Shown: positions 50,249 through 62,085, numbered from the stretch's first letter. The stretch is DNA of 64,000 bases from Guillardia theta CCMP2712 (GCF_000315625.1 NW_005434624.1:121677-185676), one strand, 5' to 3'. Program-made: numbers and translations. The notes: generated by a model not told the origin, from the sequence alone.

Positions 50249-51894
50249 ATGCGCAGAGCCTGGGGACTCGGAAATGCGGTAGCGCGCCCTCTCAGCAGAG
50301 TCGGCAGAGTCAGGTGGGGAATGTGAGGATGCGGGATACGATGGTGATCTGTCCAGTGTTGACGACAGTGCAGAAGTCCTTGATGTTTTGTTGTGTTTGT
50401 TCGTGAAGATCGTGCTCGTGCGAGATTTGAAATTGTTGTGCTCGGATTCTTGGTCTTACATCACTTGCAGGGATGTGCAAAAGAGTTTGCCTTCCCGCTA
50501 TAACTCGAAGCGAGCGATGCAGTCAGCGGAGGAGAGGAACGGATACACCAACTTCCCGAATCCGATTCGGGGCGTAGACAAGGTGTCTTGGTTCCCCAAT
50601 CAGGAAGGGCGGGATCTCACCTGGCACAACTTGGAAGCTGACGATGCTCGTGCATCTATGATCGCACCTCTTCTGCCCGAAGAGCTCCAGCATTCTGCCC
50701 GCGTTCTTAAGAGATCCCTCCCACACCTGGGCGTGAACTTGATGGTTGGAGCGGCAGCCGAGATCACGCGCGACCGTCCTGGCAATGGTGGATTCCGCCT
50801 TTGGGTCTACTCGGATCTCGAAACTGCTGAGCGCGAGGCCATTGGACTTGCACAAGGCATGGAGGTGAAGCACACTACCTACAACACGGGCTTCGCTGGA
50901 GCCAAGGTTGTTTGCGATGCTTCTGGAGCGAACAACTCTGTACTCAACGTGAACAAGAACGAACTGATGAAGGCGACCGCAGCTCTCCTGCACGAGCTGA
51001 ACGGAACCATGTACACTGGATGCGATTTGAACACAACCACGGGCGATATGGACAACCTCTCTCAGGATTGCCCATACGTGCTTGCCGCCATCGCCAATGA
51101 GGCGGTGAACCCCAATGATGCCACTGCCTACGGAGTTCTTGGTGCTGTCGAGAGTGTCCTCGAGCACTTTCATGTAAGCCTATGAATGTCTTGTAATGTT
51201 GCTTGTCTGACATCATTCTCAGGGCAAGACCGTTGTGGTTCATGGCTGCGGATCTGTTGGTGGCACAGTGGCTCGAGAGCTTGTTCGAGCTGGAGCCCGT
51301 GTGTACACCATCGATGCGGACGTTGCCAAGGCTGATATCTTTGGCGCCACCAACATCTCCAAGGGAACACCCAACTACGTTGAGGAGTTCTGGAAGATGG
51401 AGATCGACGCTCTCGTCCCATGCTCAATTTCTGGTCTTATCTCTATGGAGATGGCGAAGACCCTGGGATGCAAGGCCATTGTCGGAGCTACCAATCTCCC
51501 CTTCAAGTCCATCGAAGTTCAGCAGTTCGTGGAGGACTCTGGCATCACCTTCGTCCCTGAGGGCGTCTCCTCTGCTGGCGCTGTTATCGTCGACTCCATC
51601 GAGCACTTTGACCTGAAGGCGTTCAAGGAGGCTCAGCCGATCGACATCTATGAGTTTTGCCGACATGTCGTTCTTGAGAAGACCACCGAGCTCTTGCTGA
51701 CTGCTCGCCTCCGTGAGATTGTCACTTCCAAGGCAACCAAGTTCATCAGCGAGGAGTATGGTGCCTCTGAGGAACACAATTACTCGCAGATGCCCATCGG
51801 GCGAACTTTCAGATTCTGGGCACAAGGACGTGGCTCAGTCATCAACCCTGGCGCAGCTGGAACCCGAAAAGCTCTGAGCCGTGATGCTCCTTAG
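50249..51894 (+). CDS. Mitochondrial-type Glu/Leu/Phe/Val dehydrogenase family protein
   Basis: Three exons: 50249-50313, 50471-51173 and 51223-51894. The first exon gives a basic, Arg-rich presequence (MRRAWGLGNAVARPLSRVGR) that splices in phase, so a mitochondrial location is inferred. The catalytic part has HLGVNLMVGAAAEITRD, IGLAQGMEVKHTTYNTGFAG with the lysine of the substrate site, and MYTGCDLNTTTGDMD. The NAD(P)-binding Rossmann part begins KTVVVHGCGSVGGTVARELV and includes TIDADVAKADIFGATNIS and FVPEGVSSAGAVIVDS. This order is typical of ELFV dehydrogenases, which oxidatively deaminate amino acids to oxo acids plus ammonia. The length and the GCGSVGG motif suit leucine-dehydrogenase-like members, but the true substrate cannot be read from sequence. 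Codons are C/G-ending. Confidence 0.88.
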
Positions 51895-52267
51895 ATGATT
51901 TCATCTAAGATGTACATACTAGTCGACAAATTATATTCTTTCAGGCTGTGCCTCACAATAAATGTGTTTGACCAATGACATAGTGTCTCGAACAATTTAT
52001 TTCATGCGTATAGAGGACATGTTCAATGTTCTTTGTTTTTTGACTTCTTTTGCACCTTTGTGAATAGATCGAGAAAATGGTTGTACGGAAGTTAGGTAGA
52101 GTCTGGGATGGCCAGAATCCACGCCTTACAAGCGGAGATAGAAATATAGTGAGTGAACGGCAACTTTGAAGATGGAAAAAGAAGTATTACAGATTATCAC
52201 GATTGAACAAGGAGATAAACAAGGTGAGGATTTCGTTTCGTTGGTTTGTCAGTTACTTCACTCTACA
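51895..52267. other. Convergent spacer between the dehydrogenase and the PLP-enzyme gene
   Basis: AT-rich 3' flanking sequence containing AATAAA at 51957-51962. No gene is seen. Confidence 0.5.
51957..51962 (+). terminator. Polyadenylation-signal candidate (AATAAA)
   Basis: AATAAA lies 63 bases after the dehydrogenase stop codon. Confidence 0.5.
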
Positions 52268-54409
52268 TTACATGGAGACGCTAAGATTGTTATAATTTTC
52301 CGTCACAAGCGCTAGCTTAGCGATGATGATCTTGTCCTCTTGGAGGGTCTTTTCTCGGTCCTTGATCAGCGACCTGCACATCCCTCAGCGTCTCCTTGCC
52401 TCCCTCCTTTCCCTTGCTGCTGCTCTCCGACCTCTTGTCCCCTCTCCCTTCCTCTCCTTCTACCCGCAGCCCTTACCTCAGTGAGTCTGAGCCGAGAGCA
52501 ACTCGCACGACAGTCTCATCCTTGGTGATCGAGACCGGCTGGCCGATGTAGCACCTGCCTCAACGTCATTCGCCGTCAGGCAGGAAAGGGGAAGAGGGTT
52601 ACTTGACGGCAGCGCAGGGGTCCGACAACTTGTCGGAGAGATCCTGAGTCATCCATTCGAACACTTTCTTGCATTCAGCCGTGTTCAGGTAGTTGGAGCC
52701 CTGCCTTGCTGTCAGTCCCTCTCCTTCCACTCCGTCCCCTCCTCGGCCACCCTCTCACTCTCTTCTTCTCCGCTCTTCTTCGTCCGTTCTCCATCCTTCG
52801 TTCTCTTCCCTTCATCTCTCTCTTCATTCTTCCTGACCTTGCAGAGTCTGATGGAGACGATGCTCAGACACGACTCGACCTCGAACGCCTCCAGGACGCC
52901 ATGGTGCTTCCCAAGCTCGCTCACGATGAACTTTCTCCACATGTCCATGGACTCGTCCCTCACCGCCGCCGGGATCTCCAATGTTGGCTCCATCTCCTCC
53001 AGCGCTGCCACCCATCGGAGCGCGAGCCCGACGTTCTCGTCTGCCGACAGCGCTGCCTTCCAGTCCGAGAGTGCCGTGGGGATCTCGTGGGAGGTGATGA
53101 AGCGCTTCAGTCCTGCCGGCATGTCCACGTCTGTGTGAATAAGTCGCTCCATAATGCTTCCTGGCACGAGGACGGCGCCGCTGAATGGAGGGCCGCGGTA
53201 GAACTTGGAGCCCGTGATAAGGACGATCGCTCCCTTGTGCAGATACTCGTGGAGCCACTGGCAGCATGTTTCAGAGGAGAGAGGAGGAGGAGGCAAGCTC
53301 GGGTGTACCTCTTCGCAGAACCTCCCCTGGCACGCGTCCACGACCACGAAGGCATCTCTTGTTGCAACCATCTTGCCTGCATTGACATATCACAAGACAG
53401 GAGCTTACAGGATTGCAGTACCAAAGTTGGTCGAGGGAAACGGCTCGTAGATTCCAGTCTTGGAGCCCAACACGCAGTGAACGATAGGAACCGCGTCCTC
53501 CGCTGAACATCTATCGACGATTTCCTGCGTGAATCTGTGAGATGCAGAGAAGGCGATTGCATCAGCGTCACCTGGATGGGATCCGACGAATCAACGACAT
53601 CTCCGTTGTCTCTGCAACGGGCAGGAATCGAGATGCACTCTACACCATTCGCAAGCCCCTCCAACTAGAACGACAAGATGAGCTGGTTTGTGACAACGTA
53701 AAAGGTTCAAGTACCGGCGAACCCATCAACTTCACGTTGTCTTTGTCCTCCTCCTTCCAGTCAGGGAGCGGAACGACGTTGGAGAAGTATCGCCCGCCAG
53801 CAGCATCGATGGTGCCCGAACCAACCTCCGAGTCGCAAGTCACGATGTTCACAATCTGACATGCAATCTCAGTGATCGAGTCCACACCGATGCCACTGCA
53901 CAACCTTCCGTCCCTTGTTGAGGGTCTTGGCAATGAGCAGCGGCATGTACTCTGCATCACTACCAGATGGGCAGAGGAACACTTCAGTTCCTGCGGGAAG
54001 GTCGTACAAGGACTTGATCCTCGATCGCACCCCCTCCATGATGTCGCCAACACTGATCTGAGCATGACATCAGCATGGATCCTGCCAACCTGCATGAACA
54101 GCCAACCTCTCCAGATCGCAGCGAGTAGAACGCCGCTTCAGCCGCCTGGTACGCGCCCTCCGTGGGGATGTTGCAGGTGCAGCTGCCTCGGAAGAGCGAT
54201 CCTACGATGGGCTGAGGGGTGCAGTGGTACTTGTTTGTTCCCTTCTTGTTGAGGATGAGACGGTCGTCTCCCCCCTCTGTGAGGATCTCTGGGTATGTCG
54301 CGTTGAGCGCCATCTCTTCCTCCAGTCGAGGCCTGGGAAGGTCATCAGCGACGAGAACAAGACCGATCTCTCTGGCAATGAAGCCAACTACAGGTAGCCT
54401 AGAGCACAT
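52268..54409 (-). CDS. PLP-dependent (aminotransferase-fold) enzyme, substrate unknown
   Basis: Minus-strand exons in order: RPRLEEEMALNATYPEILTE with GTNKYHCTPQPI; CNIPTEGAYQAAEAAFYSLR; SVGDIMEGVRSRIKSLYDLP and AGTEVFLCPSGSDAEYMPLL; VNIVTCDSEVGSGTIDAAGG; EIVDRCSAEDAVPIVHCVLG; MVATRDAFVVVDACQGRF; then VLITGSKFYRGPPFSGAVLV. The PSGSDAE turn, the DACQ segment and the TGSK lysine match fold-type I PLP enzymes, where the lysine forms the Schiff base. The carboxyl exons are GSNYLNTAECKKVFEWMTQD, CYIGQPVSITKDETVVRVAL and SLIKDREKTLQEDKIIIAKL, stopping at 52268-52270. The start is uncertain: MCSRLPVVGFIARE at 54409 fits, but an upstream exon (MQQDPSIVSEVTWDPMRYYE) may belong. It converges on the dehydrogenase, which may also handle amino acids. 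Confidence 0.72.
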
Positions 54410-54829
54410 CGATGATGACGTCTGGCAAACTCATAGTAGCGCATCGGATCCCATGTGACCTCAGAGACAATCGAGGGATCTTGCTGCATTCTTTGAAGTT
54501 CCTACCTCGAGCTGCTCAAAAGCATCAATCTATGGGCTGATCCTGATCTACTGCCCAAAAGATCTGATGTTCGCAGTGAAGCTAGCCTGAAAGAAACGCT
54601 GTTTGAAACAGCAGAGCACAGCCTACTTGCAACTAGAAGATGATGGCATGCTCTCTGCAAGTCCTTAACGCCCATGAGTCTTGTCATTCTCTTCGATCCC
54701 GTCCTTGCTCGTCCCTCTCCTTCCTCCTCCTCTTCTGCCTCGTGCATGCCCTCCTGCTCTACGACCCTCGGCTTGTCCGCCATCGTCGAACAGCTTTACT
54801 CAACTCTGGTACCAGTTGTATTGGTACAC

Positions 54830-55730
54830 CACCTACTTCTAATGACCCCACCCCCTGATACCTTTTTTTACCCCTACCCCCTCTGGTGTGCTAGTTGTTC
54901 ACTTATGCCACCCAACTCTCGACTCCTCTACCCCTCGTACAATCTTCCATCATCTACTACCCACCCTATGAAACAGGAAGCCCCCTCCTGGTATACCGTT
55001 CTATCTACACCCCAGTGAGACAGCAGGGGGTCATTCGTACCACCGGACCCCTTCTTTTCAAACCTGGCTATGTGACGTGGTAGTTCGGATAGCAAACTAT
55101 CGAGGCGGGGTAGTCGAACTTCGGGGTTTGAAAAACCGATAGTAGAAAATGATAGGGGTGGGGTCTGTTCTTGGATAGGGGGTGGGTACAGAAGATCTTC
55201 GTTCATCGTCAGGGTACGGTACTCGAAAAAGGGGTGGGTGGCAGAAAGATTGAGTATTTCGCTTCAGGGAGATTGGGGGAACAAGTTTCCTTAGGGTACC
55301 ACCCCTACCCACATTTGGGAAATAGATTCACAAGAACGGGTGCTTTATAGAGAATCTTGTCTATAAAACTACCCTACCCCTTGTGTAGATATTTTGACTA
55401 TGTTGGGTGGTACCCTGACAGATGGGTATAAGTAAGGTGATGGACCCCCAGGTAACCTCACCCTTCCCCCCCTGAAGCACTCAAAGTTAATCATGAGGGG
55501 TACGATTGTCCCCTGTTCATTGTTAGATGGGTGGGTTGTGGGATTTCTGGGGTAGACGATAAAGGAATGGGGTAGTGTTCACTTTCAGACGGGTGCGATT
55601 GCCAAGCATCATCCGAGAAGTAGGTGGGGTCTGGTGTGCATTGAGGGTAGGGGTACTATATTCACGATTGACCCGTGGGGTGGCTCCTGCAGGGACATGA
55701 TCGGGGGGTAATCCCTGCACGGTCACCTAG
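54830..55730. repeat. GGGGTA island 5
   Basis: The left part (54830-55020) is C-rich (GACCCCACCCCC, TTTACCCCTACCCCC). From about 55090 it becomes G-rich (GGGGTAGTCG, GGGGTGGGGTC, GGGTACGGTAC), although some CCCTACCCC words recur near 55300-55380. It is the clearest polarity change in the window. Confidence 0.6.
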
Positions 55731-55929
55731 GCAGGTGGTAGGAGGGTCATAGCAAGTCAAATTTGACCCTTAGAGGGCTCTATTTGGAGCTCCAAGTCGG
55801 TATAGGAAGGAGATCCTTGTCCTACAGACTTCATAGGTCCTAATGTACAGTGACAACCCAGGTCTAGGACTCCTAGGTCTTTCTATGACCATCCATAAAG
55901 GAGTGGTGAGATATGACCCATACTATGGG

Positions 55930-56290
55930 ACTCCGAGCCACTCAGGGCGCCGCGGCGGCCGGCCGGGCCGGCCCGGGCGCGGCCCGGGTCGGCGCGGCCA
56001 TCATGGCAGCGGCCCGCAGGCTTGACCAGTGAAGTGACTGAGTTGAAGTTGAAGTTCGGGTGCAACGGTTTACTAACATTCCGCCGTGCCGCCGGGCCCG
56101 GCGGCGCCTCTCAAAGGCAGAGTCAGCGGCGGCCACCGTCACAGCGATAAGTTTGGCACTAGACAAGCCTCGGACCGTACATGCCCTGGCCGGGCCGCCG
56201 GGCGTCTGGCCCCCCGCCGGCCGGCCGGGCCGGCGGCCGGGCACCGTCACTGCACTGCCGCACTTGCTGCTGTGCCCGGCCAGTCCAAGA
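55930..56290. repeat. GC-rich GGCC/CGGG block 4
   Basis: GCGGCCGGCCGGGCCGGCCC, GGCCGGGCCGCCGGGCG and CCGGCCGGCCGGGCCGGCGG occur with GTGAC/AGTGAC words between. GGGGTA-type islands lie on both sides. Confidence 0.6.
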
Positions 56291-56849
56291 CCCTTCAAGT
56301 CCTGACAGTGAGGCATACAACAAATATACTAAAAGTACTAAACATAAAACAAATATACTAAAAGTGTATGCAAAGCAATTAAATTTGATAATTGTTTCAT
56401 TCTAAAACAATTATGCTGACGGAGGCCACACACAGGGGCCGCTTTAACTCTGGTACAAAAACTCCAAAAGCCTCTTTTCCAAAAACGATCTCCAACTCAA
56501 AAATAGTTGTTGGAAGTGGTTTTGTATGTTAAAACCCCGAGTCCTCATCCAGCCATCCATCAACCAGGGCACACATCCTTCTGTCAATCTTCGTGCTATG
56601 AGGATTGTGTGGTAGCCCTGACCCTTTCGCTCCGACCCCACAAAACATGCCTAAAACTACTGAGGGACTCACTTAGTTGAAACGATCATAAATCTCATCT
56701 ATTCATGAAAAAGGTTGATCTTTTCTTTTTATGTATTTTATAATCTGTACGTGTTGGTTGATGTATTTGTACGGCAACTACTTTGTAGCAGAATTTTAGA
56801 AAGTTTTGAAAACCCCGAGATCGTATGAGATCGCTGGGATAAAAGAGGA

Positions 56850-57180
56850 CCCACCCTTTGAAATAATAGGTGTCACTGATACCGGTACTAGATAGAAATA
56901 TTCGCTCTAAAGACCACCGGTGCAGGCCTCATCGAGGGATGAATTGTAGGGGTAGTCACGCTTTTCTCAGTTTTGGGGGAGCGCATCTCAGAACGAAAGG
57001 GCGGTAGACTGACCGGGTGGGGTACGGAAATTGGTGGGTACTCCCTCAAAAGGGTAGAAGATGACATCCTGTAGTGTGAGATTGATTGATATCTCACTTA
57101 GAAGAAAAGGGGCCTTTGTAAAAGAGGATTTGACCTATCTCAAAAAGAAGGGTAGGGTATCAAAAGATAGTCAGTGGGGT
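56850..57180. repeat. GGGGTA island 6
   Basis: A short C-rich start (GGACCCACCC) is followed by G-rich words (GGGGTAGTCAC, GGGTGGGGTACGG, AAGGGTAGGGTA). It is the smallest of the islands. Confidence 0.45.
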
Positions 57181-57599
57181 GGGTCTGAAATCGCGTAGAG
57201 CAGGTGATCGTAGGCACAAGGAGGTTGAGGAGAGGAGAGGCGAGGCGAGGCGGCGAGGAGGAGAACATTGAAGCGCTGGAGGGAACAGAGGAAGAGACAG
57301 GGGAAGTCAGAGTGCTGAGAAGCGAAGGAATCCTGGTGAAAGCAGCGCAACACCCCAGCGTCAAAAGATTTGAGTTGCAAAGGGCTTGTCTTTCAAGACT
57401 TCTTGACTCAGGAAGACGCAGTTGCTGCTGCGTCTTTGACATGAAATTGCCAAAATCAAAACACGACAGATAATATATACATCTCAAACAGATCACAACG
57501 TCATCCTGTATTCCACCTCGTGTACGCAGGATAGTTCGATTCGTCACTAAGTATACAGGAATCAGCGTATCCTGCTTTTTGAAGCCAATCACTAGCTCG

Positions 57600-59380
57600 A
57601 TGCAATCACAGGTTTCAGGTCAAAAGACTGCAATTCAGCAGCAAATTGAAAAATTGGCATCCTTGATGTGCTCAGAGGATCCGGATCAAGCTGCGGAAGC
57701 TGCGAAGCGCCTTCGAACCCTCTCAATGGAATACAGGTGACTCAACTTATTCGTTTAGATCTTGTTCAACCCTGATTGATCTTCTTGCAGAGAGGACGAT
57801 GAAATACGTTTCTTACTCGGGAGCAGTTATCCTCTCCGCCAAGGTATACGCTACTTGCTTGTAAATGGATCAGACATGTCACGGTATTGGTGTTGCCATT
57901 GCATAGTTTCACTGTCACATAAGCATTCGAGAAACCAAACAGCCATTGCAAACCATCCTGGATTGATGGAGGCCATCCTCGGTGTTTTACAACAAGGTAC
58001 TGCTGTAAGTAGGGGAGCCGCCTGTTCGGCTTTGGTGGAATCGACTTTCCGAAACGCAGACAATGCGTTGTTGGTGGCTAAGACTCCGGGAATGATGCAA
58101 GGAGTTGTTTCTGTGATGCAAAGCAGCGTCGGCGATGTCAAAGATGATGCAGCTGGAGTTTTGCGTAATTGCTCAAACTATTCAAAAGTTGCTGCTGAGG
58201 TGATTGTGAAGACTCCCGGGGTGTTGGATGCTCTGATCGAAATGGGGAAAGGACAGTTTAATTCAGACAGGTTCACTGCCATGGGAACCATTCAAAATTT
58301 GAGCAGATGTGAAAGTGTTGCTCCTCTTCTGTGCAAATCGCGCGTGATCCATGATGCCTTGCTGCCGTGTTTGCATGCCAACGGCATGGGCGAGGAGCAC
58401 GATGTCATGCGGGCTGAAGCGTTGATGGCAATCACAAACTTGTCGTCAGAAGAGGAATTAAGGAACCTTGAAGTTGAAGGCACTATCGTTGCTGTGATTG
58501 TTCAGATGCTGCGGTGCGCTCTCAAGAATCAGGCATGGCGAGATGTAGCTTGGTATGACTCGGATGAGTGTTTACGACCATTAGCACTCTTGACAACCAA
58601 CAGAAAAAATTGTGAGACTCTGCAATCAGTTGGCATTATCCCTACACTCAAGGATCTTTTGTTTCGATGGATAGAATCTGAATCATGCAGACTTCTACCA
58701 CAAGTTAGAGAGGAGACAGAGACCCAAATTTTTACGAGAAACATACGGAGCAAGATTGGGCTGCTAGCTGGAAAGTCCGTCAATCAGGTAATTGAATTTG
58801 CATTTGCATATCGAATGCCCGATCTTATCAAATGTAGGTAAGCGAGGCTAAAGACGAGTCGGGGGTTGATGCGGATCGCTTCAGGCAGACTTTGTCTCAA
58901 TGGGAATTTGCAGAGCTATGTAATTTTGACCTTGGAGGTGGCAGCCAGTCTGTAGTACCGAGGGAGGTCGACCTCGCTGTGCTTGCTCTCGTGAATCTTG
59001 CTCGTCAAGAACCGTGCCTCAAGGAAATGGTGGACTTGGACGTCGTCCCTTTACTGCGGAGCGTCGCTATTGCCTCCAGGAATGGCACTGTCGTTGGGAG
59101 GCAGTTCTGTACAGCAGAGCTGTGGGTGATGGAGAAGAGGCATCTGGCTGTCTCCATGGGACAACATCTGCGATTGGGTTCTAATCCGCATTGCTTGCTC
59201 ATGGCTATCGATGCACCAGTGCTCTGGATGATCATTCAGAACTCATGTACTGTTAGCGCTGTTGCTGACTGCCTCGCCGAAGCTCTGGACATCAGTCAGC
59301 GGCAGGGTCAACGCGGAGAGAGGAGATCTCTTCTAAACGCAGCTGCTTGTTCGTTCTGTACTCCGAGTATCAGCGGATAG
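57600..59380 (+). CDS. ARM/HEAT-repeat protein
   Basis: Four exons with consistent phase. The first (ATG 57600) is a helical start (KTAIQQQIEKLASLMCSEDP; AAKRLRTLSMEYR). A small exon follows (EDDEIRFLLGSSYPLRQ). A long exon from about 57904 carries alpha-solenoid repeats of about 40 residues: NQTAIANHPGLMEAILGVLQ; GVVSVMQSSVGDVKDDAAGV plus LRNCSNYSK; RFTAMGTIQNLSRCESVAPL; VMRAEALMAITNLSSEEELR. After an intron at about 58789-58838 the last exon continues with REVDLAVLALVNLARQEPCL and stops at 59378-59380. Such proteins serve as protein-binding scaffolds; no specific partner can be named. No signal peptide or membrane segment is seen. Confidence 0.8.
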
Positions 59381-60644
59381 CTGAGTGTTTAACCGGTCTG
59401 CTGACTGTAGAGTCTAATCGTGGGACTCTACAGGGGCGACTGGTGGATGCTCAGTTTATTCATCACATTCCTTGTAGATTGTTGTTATATTGTACGGTAC
59501 CTTGAACTACTTAAATTCTTTCTCACTCAACAAATTGAAGTAGTCTCTTGGATGCTGACTAGTGACTGGTCGCACTCGGCTATCAGCCTAGCGGCTGCCA
59601 TGGCCACCGTTGAAGTCAGGCAGCGTCAGTGGGCCGCGGCCGGGGATGACGGGCCGCCCGGTGGGATTGAGAAGGTTGTAACGGCTGCCCACTGCGTAAC
59701 GTTCAATCAGACTCATGGCGGATGTAGCGGTGGCTGGCCGTCTTGACCCATGGCGGTCAACAGCGCCGGCGCGATGAGGCGAAGAACCATGGAAGGATCC
59801 GAAACGAACATGAGATGACAGACATGCATGAGATGCTATAGGATCATATCGCTCCTCCTCTCCCTGCCCCTCTCGTGCTATTGCTACCTAACTTGCAGTC
59901 CTTCAGTGGAACCGTAGATGTAGTCCGTCGCCCGTTGTCTTACCCCCGCGTTATGATAGCGTCCAACTGCAGAGCTTGCTCTTCTAACTACAGCTCGCTT
60001 GTACTCCCTGCGATCCTAGTAGTCCTCAAAATGATCCATGACGTCATTTTTATGTCAACGATCACTTGTGTCTTCCATATTTACATTATGCCTGGCATAT
60101 CGAGATGTTAGTGCCAACTGTTCTTCATCATTCTTGACATCTTCTTCCTGACGTGTTGTGCATTACTGCCTTTACTCTTGCTTTGAGATGTGAGCGCCGC
60201 CGGGCGGTTTGGATGCTGAGTGGTTCTGTTCGAGTGAGGGTGGAGGTTGCAATGGGACGATGAACCGTTTCATCTCCCTGTGGCATATCTAATAGCATCA
60301 CTGACATATTTTGCTCCTCCCATCCTTGATCGTATCATTTATACATTGACTGTTTCATTTCCCACCCAAAACTCGCTGCAACTGCGCATGTTTCATATCA
60401 TCACCCATTTTCTCAGGCATGTTTCCCAACCTTTTGCCGTTTTTCACAAACACAGTATGCACTGGAGTGGACTCGTTCTTACTTGCTCGCTCTCTGCAGA
60501 CATCTTTGGAGCATAACGAGTTTGTCCCATGGCGGCATCACCATCGGCTGTGAAGCAGGTCGATACTTGCTGGTTGCTCCGATTGTTCTTACCCGCCCTC
60601 AGCACGTTCCGCTTCCTGCTAACAGCGTTGGTCTTCACAGTCCC
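59381..60644. other. Intergenic region between the ARM-repeat and SOSS-B genes
   Basis: Mixed sequence with a small GC-rich patch (59570-59760). ORFs at 59420-59746 and 60247-60516 lack recognisable content. The presumed SOSS-B promoter lies at 60400-60640. Confidence 0.4.
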
Positions 60645-61589
60645 ATGGACAAGGCGGTGAGCCTCAGTCTTATCCTCCCCTCCTCACTCTTACCATCACG
60701 AAGCTCTTCCAAAAGTACATCTACGCCACTAGCTGGAAGGAGCCGATCGCGGACAAGTGAGTCGCTGTTGTGGTGAGTTTGATCCCCTGAGGCCTCAGTG
60801 GTACTGCAGGCAGTGGAAGAAACTGGCAACGATCAAGCCCGGAGACAAGGTGAGGGACAGGGAGAGGGGAGAGCCGAAGTGATGGGGAGAGGAGGGAGGC
60901 GCAGTGATGACACGTCGTTCAGATTATCAACACGCTCTTTATTGTTTTGGAGAAAGGTGCGAGTCTGCGCTCCGAGCCAGTTGCAACTGCTGACATACTC
61001 TGTTGTTGTTGTCAGTTAAGACAACAGGAACCAAGGAGGGCAACACGGTTCACCATATCGTGGTAGCCATCACCTGCATCGAAGCTCGTCAAGTGGCTGC
61101 TTGACAAGCTTGCAGATCGCGGACAACACGGCGAAGATGAATGCTTCGCTCTTCGACGCCTACGGTGACGGCAAGCTCGTTGCGTCTTCTCGTGTAATTT
61201 GACCTCAGGCGAGCTTGTCCAACCTGGCGATATCATCAGATTGACGGGAGGGTAAAAGGCGAGGGAACAAGAATCCCAGATAACCCACTCGCTCCAGGTT
61301 CTGCTCGGCATATCAGCACGTTAGTACGCTCTATGCGGGAAAGCTTGGGAAGATTGAGAGGCTGGGCGAGTAAGATTCTCTCTCCCTCCCCCGCACTCTC
61401 TTTCGCCCTCCCTGCTCCCTGCTCCCTGCTCCCCCCTCCTGCATCCTCCCCCCTCCCCCAGTCCCCCCTCCCTCCTCTTCATGGTTGTGAGTTTGTTGCA
61501 GGTTCTGCTTTCCCTTCACCGACAAACAAGACGGCAGCGACAACATCAGCAAGATGCAATGGCAGTCAATTGGCAACGATCAGTGGTGA
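60645..61589 (+). CDS. SOSS-B/hSSB-like OB-fold single-stranded DNA-binding protein
   Basis: At least eight small exons splice in phase through short introns. The protein starts MDKA, then LFQKYIYATSWKEPIAD, QWKKLATIKPGDK, IINTLFIVLEK, KTTGTKEGNTVHHIV, IADNTAKMNASLFDAYG, ELVQPGDIIRLTGG, FCSAYQHVSTLYAGKLGKIE and FCFPFTDKQDGSDNISKMQW, ending at TGA 61587-61589. The LKPG-type start, TKEGN turn, VADNT strand and QPGDIIRL(T) segment match the OB fold of SOSS complex subunit B (NABP/hSSB), which binds single-stranded DNA in repair and, through Integrator, in transcription. The amino-terminal extension before the OB fold is unusual. The product is about 160 residues, somewhat shorter than the human proteins, lacking most of their Pro-rich tail. 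Confidence 0.85.
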
Positions 61590-62085
61590 TGCGATGTTGC
61601 GAGATGTGTTGCGCATGCCATCATTGCAACTTTTGCTGTCCTGTATAGAATGATGATGACAAAAGCGATGACGATGTTGTTCTTGTGATTGATGATGAGG
61701 AGGAGGAGGAGGTTAAAGTCCTGGTGTTGTTTGTTCATGCAAGTAGTGATGGAAATCGATTGGATTGTGATGTTCATTTTGCGAGTTTTCGTTTTTGCTG
61801 TTGACAGCATCCCCTAATCCTGACATGCTCAGGATCCCCAAACCTCCCGGCAGCTCTCAATCCCCTGTACCTTGAAGACCCCCACACTCCCGGCCTTGTA
61901 TTCTAACTTCATCACAAGCTAGCATTGTGCCCGAAAATGCATCAACGCCAAGTTGAATGAATCCTGCTGACTTCACATGTGAACACGTCGGGTGTACGGA
62001 GGGGAGGGTTCATAGGAGGCATCTTTGAGATGTTATTTCAACGCATCTTGTCTTCAACAACACATTTCAACTTGATCCCGCATGC
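61590..62085. other. Convergent spacer between the SOSS-B gene and the rightmost gene
   Basis: AT-rich 3' flanking sequence with a short GAG-type run near 61700. No gene is seen. Confidence 0.45.

Larger units (their letters stand above)
54410..57599. other. Long gene-free region with GGGGTA islands and GC block 4
   Basis: Plain sequence to 54.83 kb, a GGGGTA island (54830-55730), GC-rich block 4 (55930-56290), AT-rich sequence (56300-56850), a smaller GGGGTA island (56850-57180) and a purine-rich stretch (57190-57420). ORFs inside are compositional. No gene is supported. Confidence 0.55.

Noticed and set aside
54830-55730. GGGGTA island considered as an internal telomere
   Set aside because: The words are degenerate and irregularly spaced and change strand in the middle; no perfect tandem telomere unit is present.
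60247-60516. 89-codon + strand ORF upstream of the SOSS-B gene
   Set aside because: No recognisable content and a poor match to the window's codon bias; probably promoter DNA.
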